A stretch of 8,578 nucleotides of DNA from JBCDIQ01 sp039024295 (GTDB lineage: Bacteria > Bacteroidota > Bacteroidia > J057). Each line of letters starts with the position of its first letter. Position 1 is the first letter of the stretch. The stretch is from NCBI GenBank assembly GCA_039024295.1, contig JBCDIQ010000259.1:1-8578 (forward strand), read 5' to 3'. Below are positions 1-5,732 of this stretch, in pieces. The position numbers were made by a program, and so were the translations under genes. Under the pieces are notes generated by a model. The model worked only from the letters and a program-made list of their open reading frames with translations. It was not told where the DNA came from and ran no database searches.

Positions 1-44
1 ATTCTATACGTGTTACCTATTTAACCCTTAACAACCTAAACAGC

Positions 45-1334
45 ATGCGTGGTATTTACAAAATAGTCATCACTCTGACCTTTGCCCTGCTGGCAAGCGG
101 AGTGATGTTTGGACAGGGAGCTGCCGAGTACAAAGGCGGCCTAAAAGTAAAGCTTAGCGATGACGGCTCGAAGTACTTCCGGCTTATTACTTGGCACCAG
201 GTATGGGCTACTAGTAGTGATCTTGCGGGAGAAAATACTCCTGACTTTGACATGACATTTTTATTACGTCGTTCTCGATTTTTGGCATATGCCCAGATTA
301 ACAAGAGATTCCTGATTTTGACGCATTTTGGTCTAAACAGTATGGGACCTAATAATATGGGTGTTGCTAGCCCATTAGGTCCGAACGGTGGTAATTCAGA
401 ATTCTTCATGCATGATGCTTGGGCGGAATACACTATTTTTCCAAAGAAGCTCTACATTGGAGCTGGTCTACATTATTGGAATGGCGTATCTCGCTTGACA
501 AACAGTTCTACCCTTAACTTGCTTACACTTGATGCGCCTCTCTTTAACTGGTTTAGCATAGGAACATCTGATCAGTTTGCACGTCACTTGGGTGTCTACG
601 CCAAAGGTAAAATTGGCAAACTAGATTATCGTATTGCTTTAAACGATGCGCTGAATAATCCGGGTGTGGGTCAAGGTGAGGCTGGCCAAGTCGAATCTGT
701 TTACAGGAATGTTGAAAAAGATGGAGGTGGTAAAATCATCCAAGGCTATTTCAATTATCAATTCTTGGATCAAGAGGGTAATACTTTGCCTTATTTCGTA
801 GGCTCTTATTTAGGAGGAAAAAAGGTATTAAATGTCGGGGCAGGATTCTTTACACATTTTAATGGAACCTCCACTTTCACAACTAATGATGCGGGCATAA
901 TCGATACAACAATTAATACCGCAACAACTTTTTCTGCTGATGTTTTTTATGATGCGCCTATAGGTGATAATGGATCAGCTATCACAGCGTATGGAGTTGT
1001 TTACGTGCATGATTGGGGTGATGGCCTTGTACCTTCCGGTGTAATTGGAGCAGCTACAGGAAATATTTATTATGCCCAAGTAGGCTATGTTTTACCTGAT
1101 TTTTCAGACAAAGGTCGTCTTCAGCCTTACGTGGCTTACTCATTACAAGACTTAGATGTTTGGGAAGACTTTGAGACTTCAAGTCAAAGTATTCTGAAAC
1201 TTGGAGCAAACTGGTACCTAGCAGGGCACCATGCGAAAATTACTGGGGAGTATGTTCTCACTACACCAGCAACAGCTGTAGGCGATCCTAACCCTAACGG
1301 TCAAATTCGTATCCAGGCAATGATCTGGTTATAA
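45..1334 (+). CDS. Outer-membrane porin, OprO/OprP-like, probable partner of the downstream symporter
   Basis: A 429-residue secreted beta-barrel protein, predicted to form a diffusion channel in the outer membrane. Residues 1-23 are a signal peptide: a short basic start (MRGIYK), a hydrophobic core, then FGQG, with likely cleavage before Gln24 as is common in Bacteroidota. The mature chain has no other long hydrophobic helix and shows alternating polar/aromatic strands throughout. The stretch around residues 68-95 (FLLRRSRFLAYAQINKRF) resembles the Arg-rich first strands of phosphate-selective-type porins. It ends in MIWL, a hydrophobic-aromatic C terminus typical of barrels. The ATG at 45 is chosen because it places the signal peptide at the N terminus; no in-frame stop lies between it and the window edge. 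The DUF4212 and SSS genes follow on the same strand, so I infer that it admits the same small solute. Substrate specificity cannot be read from the sequence. Confidence 0.75.
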   Translation: MRGIYKIVITLTFALLASGVMFGQGAAEYKGGLKVKLSDDGSKYFRLITWHQVWATSSDLAGENTPDFDMTFLLRRSRFLAYAQINKRFLILTHFGLNSMGPNNMGVASPLGPNGGNSEFFMHDAWAEYTIFPKKLYIGAGLHYWNGVSRLTNSSTLNLLTLDAPLFNWFSIGTSDQFARHLGVYAKGKIGKLDYRIALNDALNNPGVGQGEAGQVESVYRNVEKDGGGKIIQGYFNYQFLDQEGNTLPYFVGSYLGGKKVLNVGAGFFTHFNGTSTFTTNDAGIIDTTINTATTFSADVFYDAPIGDNGSAITAYGVVYVHDWGDGLVPSGVIGAATGNIYYAQVGYVLPDFSDKGRLQPYVAYSLQDLDVWEDFETSSQSILKLGANWYLAGHHAKITGEYVLTTPATAVGDPNPNGQIRIQAMIWL

Positions 1335-1346
1335 GATATATTTTTT

Positions 1347-1374
1347 AGGCATCTGGGCCTGTGCCCGGATGCTT
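1347..1374 (+). terminator. GC-rich hairpin after the porin gene (weak terminator or 3'-end stabiliser)
   Basis: Arms GCATCTGGGC (1349-1358) and GCCCGGATGC (1363-1372) form a 10-bp stem with one G-U pair and a 4-nt loop, and two weaker pairs extend the base. A run of six T (1341-1346) lies before the stem, and no clean T-run follows it, so it is not a canonical intrinsic terminator in either direction. It lies 12 bases after the porin stop. I infer partial termination or protection of the porin mRNA end, which would allow porin and symporter genes to be expressed at different levels. Confidence 0.45.
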
Positions 1375-1412
1375 CAATGTTGAATGTGTTTCTATCTTTA
1401 ATTTGTTGAGCT

Positions 1413-1631
1413 ATGAGTAATAAAGATTTAAAGCAGTACTGGAAGCGAAACCTGTTGTATTTGACAGTTTTGCTAGCCATCTGGTTCATCGTGTCCTACG
1501 GGCTCGGTATCCTGGGTGGAAGTTTCTGGTGGGCCCAGCAGGGTGCCATCTATGTATTTGTCGCCTTGATCTTCGCGTATGTGTACCTGATGAACAAGCT
1601 GGACAAGGAGTATGATGTGGATGAGAAATAA
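1413..1631 (+). CDS. DUF4212 small subunit of a sodium/solute symporter
   Basis: A 72-residue inner-membrane protein of the DUF4212 family, found next to acetate-permease-like sodium:solute symporters and thought to be their small accessory subunit. Family hallmarks are visible: the N-terminal YWKRNL (9-14), a first membrane helix at about 14-34, the motif FWWAQQGAIYVF (38-49) entering a second helix, and a charged tail MNKLDKEYDVDE (60-71). The segment between the helices is only a few residues (GILGG), shorter than I recall for many proteobacterial members, which run to about 85-90 residues. The start ATG at 1413 puts the conserved YW motif at the expected distance; no Shine-Dalgarno is seen. 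The symporter gene begins 117 bases downstream on the same strand, consistent with an operon. The precise function of the family is not established. Confidence 0.88.
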   Translation: MSNKDLKQYWKRNLLYLTVLLAIWFIVSYGLGILGGSFWWAQQGAIYVFVALIFAYVYLMNKLDKEYDVDEK

Positions 1632-1680
1632 GGCCACATGTTAAGTGGACGGCAATAAGGTTTTCAAAAAATAATCAACT

Positions 1681-1707
1681 GAAAACTGTAAACCGAAAAC
1701 TGTAAAC
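1681..1707. repeat. Tandem 14-bp direct repeat upstream of the symporter gene
   Basis: GAAAACTGTAAAC occurs at 1681-1693 and again, after one C, at 1695-1707, giving two perfect 13-bp copies with a 14-bp period. The rest of the 117-base gap (1632-1748) is A/T-rich leader. I see no confident promoter. The repeat could be an operator for a regulator binding two sites, or simple slippage DNA; the sequence alone does not decide. Confidence 0.6.
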
Positions 1708-1748
1708 TTATTTAATTTTAATTAACACCAAAAAAACAACGATCTATT

Positions 1749-3515
1749 ATGACTTTACAAATATGGACGTTTGTCATGGTGGGCCTGAGTTTCGCACTCT
1801 ACATTGGGATCGCAATTTGGTCTCGTGCAGGTTCTACTAAAGACTTCTATGTAGCCGGTGGTGGAGTATCTCCACTTGCAAACGGTATGGCAACTGCAGC
1901 TGACTGGATGTCGGCAGCTTCTTTCCTGTCTATGGCAGGCTTGATCTCTTTCATGGGATATGATGGGGGGGTTTACCTCATGGGATGGACAGGTGGTTAT
2001 GTACTACTAGCACTTCTCTTAGCCCCTTATTTGAGAAAATTTGGTCAATTTACTGTACCTGATTTTATCGGAGCTCGTTATTCCAATCCTAATCAAAAAG
2101 ATGGAGTTAACGTCGCACGTTTGGTAGCGATCATTTGTGCCCTGTTCGTTTCTTTTACCTACGTTGTAGGACAGATGAAAGGGGTTGGGGTTGCTTTCGC
2201 TCGTTTCTTAGACGTACCATTCGAAATAGGTATCGTAATTGGTATCGCTATCGTATTTTTCTATGCTGTACTCGGTGGTATGAAAGGTATCACCTACACC
2301 CAGGTAGCTCAGTACTGTGTATTGATCTTCGCTTACCTCGTACCTGCGATCTTCATTTCAATGCAGATCACTGGAAATCCATTGCCACAATTAGGCCTCA
2401 TCGGTGAATTCAAAGGAGAAGGCATCTCACTTCTTGATAAGCTCGATTCTTTGAACACGGAACTTGGCTTTACCGCTTATACACAAGGAACCAAGTCTAC
2501 TGTTGACGTATTCTTCATCACAGCTGCCCTGATGTTGGGTACTGCAGGTCTGCCTCACGTAATTGTACGTTTCTTCACTGTACCTAAGGTAAGTGATGCG
2601 CGTCTGTCTGCTGGATACGCTTTGGTATTCATCGCGATTCTTTACACCACTGCTCCTGCAGTTGCTGCTTTTGCTCGTGCCAACATGATCGACACCGTAA
2701 TGGGTAAAGACCTAAACGGAATCGCCTATTCCGATGCGCCTTCTTGGATTGCAAGTTGGGAAAGTGCCGAACTGATCAAAATGGGAGATAAGAACGGTGA
2801 TGGCAAAATTCAGTACTACAATGATGCTTCTCCAGCAGGGCAAGCCCTTGCGGCTGCCAATGGATGGCAAGGAAATGAGTTCGTGCCTGACCGTGACATC
2901 ATCGTACTGGCTAACCCAGAAATTGCACAGCTTCCCGATTGGGTAATTGCCCTCGTGGTAGCTGGTGGTCTTGCCGCTGCCCTTTCAACTGCTGCTGGTC
3001 TGTTGTTGGTAATCTCTACTTCTGTAGCACACGACTTGCTGAAGAAGACCTTTATGCCAAACATTACTGATAAGCAGGAGCTGATGTATGCTCGTATCGC
3101 TGCTGGTATTGCGGTAGTAGGTGCCGGTATTGCCGGTATGAACCCTCCAGGCTTTGTGGCACAGGTGGTAGCCTTTGCCTTCGGTTTGGCAGCTTCATCT
3201 TTCTTCCCAGCGATTTTGCTCGGTATCTTTGACAAGCGTACCAACATGCAAGGTGCAATCGCGGGTATGGTAGTAGGTATTGTATTCACAGCGACTTACA
3301 TCATCTACTTCAAAATTGCTAAGGCTGCACCTAACACACCTGACAACTGGTTCTTTGGTATTTCTCCCGAAGGTATCGGTACATTGGGTATGTTGATCAA
3401 CATGGTAGTTACCCTAGCGGTTTCTCGTATGACGCCTCCTCCATCTCAGGAGATTCAGGATCTTGTAGAAGATATCCGTATCCCACGTGGTGCTGGCGAA
3501 GCCGTAGCTCACTAA
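1749..3515 (+). CDS. Sodium:solute symporter, acetate-permease-like (large subunit partner of DUF4212)
   Basis: A 588-residue inner-membrane transporter of the SSS family that should couple Na+ (or another cation) entry to uptake of a small organic solute, most likely acetate or a similar monocarboxylate. Diagnostic segments are DFYVAGGGVSPLANG (32-46), ADWMSAASFLSMAG (51-64), GTAGLPHVIVRFFTVP (264-279) and AALSTAAGLLLVISTS (410-425); the Ser/Thr residues of the last are in the region that holds the sodium site in this family. About 12-13 hydrophobic helices cover the chain. A long extramembrane loop at about 320-395 carries DKNGDGKIQ (347-355), an EF-hand-like calcium-binding loop, then PEIAQLPDWVIALV leading back into the membrane. 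Such a loop is, as I recall, typical of the subfamily paired with DUF4212. The ATG at 1749 follows an A-rich leader. A strong terminator begins 23 bases after the stop. Assignment to the family is firm; the substrate is inferred. Confidence 0.9.
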   Translation: MTLQIWTFVMVGLSFALYIGIAIWSRAGSTKDFYVAGGGVSPLANGMATAADWMSAASFLSMAGLISFMGYDGGVYLMGWTGGYVLLALLLAPYLRKFGQFTVPDFIGARYSNPNQKDGVNVARLVAIICALFVSFTYVVGQMKGVGVAFARFLDVPFEIGIVIGIAIVFFYAVLGGMKGITYTQVAQYCVLIFAYLVPAIFISMQITGNPLPQLGLIGEFKGEGISLLDKLDSLNTELGFTAYTQGTKSTVDVFFITAALMLGTAGLPHVIVRFFTVPKVSDARLSAGYALVFIAILYTTAPAVAAFARANMIDTVMGKDLNGIAYSDAPSWIASWESAELIKMGDKNGDGKIQYYNDASPAGQALAAANGWQGNEFVPDRDIIVLANPEIAQLPDWVIALVVAGGLAAALSTAAGLLLVISTSVAHDLLKKTFMPNITDKQELMYARIAAGIAVVGAGIAGMNPPGFVAQVVAFAFGLAASSFFPAILLGIFDKRTNMQGAIAGMVVGIVFTATYIIYFKIAKAAPNTPDNWFFGISPEGIGTLGMLINMVVTLAVSRMTPPPSQEIQDLVEDIRIPRGAGEAVAH

Positions 3516-3537
3516 ATATTTCGACTTTGATACTCAG

Positions 3538-3570
3538 CCGGAAGGTTCTTTTGAACCTTCCGGTTTTTTT
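3538..3570 (+). terminator. Intrinsic terminator of the porin/DUF4212/symporter block
   Basis: Arms CCGGAAGGTTC (3538-3548) and GAACCTTCCGG (3553-3563) pair perfectly over 11 bp around a TTTT loop and are followed by seven T (3564-3570). This is a textbook Rho-independent terminator for the + strand, placed 22 bases after the symporter stop codon. Confidence 0.95.
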
Positions 3571-3582
3571 ATGGAGATATTT

Positions 3583-3597
3583 AACCTCGACGGGGGC
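3583..3597. repeat. Half-unit of the intergenic palindrome family
   Basis: AACCTCGACGGGGGC matches the left arm of the palindromes that follow (AAYCTCGACG at 3603), with a 20-base offset, but has no matching right arm before the next unit begins. I read it as a truncated copy. Confidence 0.5.
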
Positions 3598-3602
3598 CAC
3601 TT

Positions 3603-3635
3603 AATCTCGACGAGGTTCCGAACCCTGTCGAGGTT
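3603..3635. repeat. Palindromic repeat unit A (REP-like)
   Basis: Left arm AATCTCGACGAGGTT (3603-3617), spacer CCG, right arm AACCCTGTCGAGGTT (3621-3635). Twelve of 15 positions are complementary. The central mismatch (GA against the AG expected from the right arm) is also present in unit B. The unit lies in the 248-base gap between the symporter stop and rlmB. No gene is seen in that gap. Confidence 0.8.
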
Positions 3636-3677
3636 TTTAAGGTTTTGCTGACATGGTTTCGTACTTTCGTATTTCAT

Positions 3678-3710
3678 AACCTTGACGAGGTTCCGAACCC
3701 TGTCAAGGTT
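3678..3710. repeat. Palindromic repeat unit B (REP-like)
   Basis: Left arm AACCTTGACGAGGTT (3678-3692), spacer CCG, right arm AACCCTGTCAAGGTT (3696-3710). Thirteen of 15 positions are complementary. It is nearly identical to unit A; a C:G pair in A is a T:A pair in B, changed on both arms. Between A and B, 3648-3659 (GCTGACATGGTT) looks like a decayed arm of the same family. Confidence 0.85.
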
Positions 3711-3721
3711 TCATCGATTCG

Positions 3722-3751
3722 AAACCCTGTCAGGGTTTTACTGTCAAGGTT
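3722..3751. repeat. Compact palindrome plus a solitary right arm (unit C)
   Basis: AAACCCTG-T-CAGGGTTT (3722-3738) is a perfect inverted repeat made from the AACCCTGTC arm sequence. It is followed by CTGTCAAGGTT (3741-3751), which equals the end of unit B's right arm. It looks like a rearranged copy. The rlmB start codon is only 12 bases further on, so this unit would lie in the rlmB leader if transcription starts upstream. Confidence 0.7.
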
Positions 3752-3763
3752 TAGGTAGACATA

Positions 3764-4516
3764 ATGAAAAAAGAAGCTGCCCCCATTTTTGGTATACACG
3801 CTGTAAGTGAAGCCCTTCAAGCAGGTAGAAGTATTGACAAATTAATCCTGCGACAGGGAGGGCTGAATGATCGCTTGAAAGAGGTCAAGCAATTGGCAAG
3901 GGCTCAAAACATCCCCGTGCAAACAGTCCCTGATATCCGGCTAGATCGTCTTTCCAAAGGTGAACCCCACCAAGGAGTGGTAGCCATTGCAGCAGCTATC
4001 TCCTTCCAGTCATTAGAGAAATTACTGCTAGCGTGGCATGAAGCCAAGTACCAACCCCTTTTGGTGATGCTTGACGGAGTTACAGATGTCCGGAATTTTG
4101 GTGCAATCGCTCGGAGTTGTGAGGTCATGGGAGCTGATGCACTTGTTGTGCCAGCCAAACGGTCAGCTGCAGCAAATGGAGACGCCCTTCGGGCCTCAGC
4201 AGGTGCCCTCAATCACCTTGCGCTTTGTCGGGAGACCAACCTGATCGATACCGTCATGCTCCTACAGGCTTATGACATAAGGTGTATCGCGATGGACGAA
4301 AAAATCGACCGAAGTATTTTTGACATGGAGCTACAAGGTTCTCTTTGCCTGATATTTGGCTCTGAAGAGAAGGGAATTACCCCGTCTGTGCTGAAAAGGG
4401 TAGATGAAAAAGGATCAATCCCCCAACAAGGCCAGACGTCTTCCCTGAATGTATCTGTCTCCGTAGGCATGGCCTTACTGGAAGCCACCCGGCAAAGAGC
4501 GCCAGGCCTGGCCTAA
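3764..4516 (+). CDS. rlmB: 23S rRNA (guanosine-2'-O-)-methyltransferase RlmB, TrmH/SPOUT family
   Basis: A 250-residue cytoplasmic enzyme that uses S-adenosylmethionine to methylate a ribose 2'-OH in RNA, by family the conserved guanosine 2251 (E. coli numbering) of the 23S rRNA peptidyl-transferase P-loop. The N-terminal substrate-binding domain (about 8-78) shows FGIHAVSEAL and EPHQGVVAIAA. The knotted SPOUT domain carries motif 1, DGVTDVRNFGAIARSCEVMG (104-123, with Asn111 and the catalytic-type Arg117), motif 2, LIFGSEEKGI (196-205), and motif 3, IPQQGQTSSLNVSVSVGMALLEATRQR (219-245). Length matches the E. coli protein (243). The ATG at 3764 gives the expected short lead before FGIHAV. 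It sits directly behind the palindromic repeats. Its stop codon overlaps that of the convergent glycosyltransferase by 4 bp. TrmH-family paralogues acting on other RNAs cannot be excluded, but RlmB is the best fit. Confidence 0.88.
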   Translation: MKKEAAPIFGIHAVSEALQAGRSIDKLILRQGGLNDRLKEVKQLARAQNIPVQTVPDIRLDRLSKGEPHQGVVAIAAAISFQSLEKLLLAWHEAKYQPLLVMLDGVTDVRNFGAIARSCEVMGADALVVPAKRSAAANGDALRASAGALNHLALCRETNLIDTVMLLQAYDIRCIAMDEKIDRSIFDMELQGSLCLIFGSEEKGITPSVLKRVDEKGSIPQQGQTSSLNVSVSVGMALLEATRQRAPGLA

Positions 4517-5730
4517 GGTGCCTTCGGTCCACCTTTTTGTGCGGCCTGCTCACAGCGCGCAAGGAATCGCTTCATGTTCTCCTCCAATACAGAATTCGAT
4601 TCAATCCACTGGCGGTTAATGGTTCTTAGCCTTTCTTGCTCATCCTGCAGATTGTCCAGAAGGTGCGTAAGGCGTTTACAGAGGTTTTCTGGGGTAAAGG
4701 GTGCGATCACATGCCCATTATGCTTGTCTATGAACAGCTCCTGGGTTGCAGGGCTGTCGTTCACAACTGGTATTGCCCCTGCGTATCGACCTTCTGCCAC
4801 TGCATTTGAGTAGCCATCATAAATAGGGGCAGAAATAAAAAGATTGACCATTGGCCAGAGGGCTAATACCCATTCTCTGGGCAGTTGATCAGATACATAT
4901 TGAAAATTGGGATACGTATCGGCAAGGTTCTCAGCCAGCTCCAGGGTCTTTCCAGAAATCTGATAACCTGCAGAAAAAATGAGGAATTTTACATGGGAGA
5001 ACTTGCCTGCTGCTAGCAAGTGAGCGTAGGACTGAAGGATTATTTCTCCCTGGTAAATGGGCTTCATGCCCCGAGGAGCCAACACCACAGGCTGCCCAGG
5101 CTGGATACCAAAATAGGATTGTACTTTCTGGAGGGTGTCTTTGGAAGGGTGAAATAGCGAGGGTTCCACCCCCCATCGATTGAGGTGTATTTTGTTCGGA
5201 GGAATTTGAAACCAGTCTTTAATGGCGTCCACCAGTACGAGGTTATCCCCAGTAATGTAACTCGACTCAGACAAAGAATGAGACACGAGTGTTCGGAAGA
5301 TGCGCCATTTTAATGGCGCAATTAATTGTGAAAATTTCCCGGGAGGGGCAGTTTCTTCCCAATTATGGAGGGGGCGATCGCCATAATTCAGGGGGTATTC
5401 GAGTATATCAGCTCCCATAGCCACAGACACCAGGGGGCGAAACCCAGACCGATCGGCCCAAACGCCGAATGGAGTAATGTTGATAGGGTTCAGGACATCT
5501 ACTTGGTATTCCTGGAGCACTTTCAACAACCGATCACCTGAAAACAGGTAACTCAAATAAGAAGGTTGACCCTTTCGCGAAAATCTGGGGGGAACATAGA
5601 CTGTCTCAATGCCCGGGCAAGTACCTTGTTCAAGTGAGAAAAGAGTTACCTGAGCCCCAGCACGTTTAAGTCCATGACACCATTTGTGCGTATGAAAACT
5701 TCCAGGGCTACAGAGAACACCTACGTGCAT
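4513..5730 (-). CDS. GT4-type glycosyltransferase (GT-B fold), translationally coupled to the upstream OMP gene
   Basis: A 405-residue cytoplasmic glycosyltransferase that should move a sugar from a nucleotide-sugar donor to an unknown acceptor, probably a surface glycan or glycolipid. The N-terminal Rossmann half begins MHVGVLCSPGSFHTHKW, the usual glycine-containing first strand of GT-B enzymes, and the halves join near IHLNRWGVEPSLFHPS (181-196), matching the GT4 linker consensus with N/R-G-V-x3-F-x-P. The donor half has R220 in LAPRGMKPIYQG, a variant of the R-x5-K-G signature, and DGYSNAVAE (305-313), a D-x7-E version of the GT4 E-x7-E motif, followed by GRYAGAIPVV. There is no signal peptide or membrane helix. 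The ATG overlaps the stop of the preceding gene (TGATG, 5728-5732), so expression follows that gene. The sugar and acceptor cannot be predicted. Confidence 0.82.
   Translation of the reverse strand: MHVGVLCSPGSFHTHKWCHGLKRAGAQVTLFSLEQGTCPGIETVYVPPRFSRKGQPSYLSYLFSGDRLLKVLQEYQVDVLNPINITPFGVWADRSGFRPLVSVAMGADILEYPLNYGDRPLHNWEETAPPGKFSQLIAPLKWRIFRTLVSHSLSESSYITGDNLVLVDAIKDWFQIPPNKIHLNRWGVEPSLFHPSKDTLQKVQSYFGIQPGQPVVLAPRGMKPIYQGEIILQSYAHLLAAGKFSHVKFLIFSAGYQISGKTLELAENLADTYPNFQYVSDQLPREWVLALWPMVNLFISAPIYDGYSNAVAEGRYAGAIPVVNDSPATQELFIDKHNGHVIAPFTPENLCKRLTHLLDNLQDEQERLRTINRQWIESNSVLEENMKRFLARCEQAAQKGGPKAP
4515..4538 (+). terminator. Possible intrinsic terminator for rlmB inside the convergent gene
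   Basis: AAGGTG (4515-4520) and CACCTT (4530-4535) can pair around a 9-base loop, with TTTTT at 4534-4538. The stem starts inside the rlmB stop codon and the whole element lies within the 3' coding end of the glycosyltransferase on the other strand. The stem is short, so strength is uncertain. Confidence 0.35.
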
Positions 5731-5732
5731 CA
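5728..5732 (-). promoter_or_regulatory. TGATG stop/start overlap (translational coupling)
   Basis: On the - strand the barrel protein ends GGG GAA AAA TTT CTG's reading frame as ...AAA AAT TTC TGA, and the glycosyltransferase ATG shares the final A of that stop. A one-base overlap of this type normally means that terminating ribosomes restart on the next gene, so the two proteins are made together. The preceding GGGGAAAA could help reinitiation, though Shine-Dalgarno use is weak in Bacteroidota. Confidence 0.8.

Noticed and set aside
1393..1400. TATCTTTA, close to the Bacteroidota -7 element TAnnTTTG, just before the DUF4212 gene
   Set aside because: The final base does not match and no clear TTTG lies at the expected -33 distance, so I do not call a promoter.
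1634..1648. CCAC...GTGG inverted repeat after the DUF4212 gene
   Set aside because: Only 4-bp arms around a 7-base loop and no T-run; too weak to call a terminator or operator.
2816..3289. 157-codon open frame opposite the symporter gene
   Set aside because: Its translation is Ala/Thr/Pro-rich low-complexity typical of an antisense frame of a membrane-protein gene, with no recognisable domain.
3644..3669. TTTG (3644-3647) and TACTTTCG (3662-3669) as a promoter for rlmB
   Set aside because: The -7 element has a mismatch and the 14-base spacing is too short; it also lies in decayed repeat sequence.
3603..3751. CRISPR array reading of the intergenic repeats
   Set aside because: Units are themselves palindromes with irregular spacing and partial copies, with no constant-length unique spacers and no cas genes nearby.
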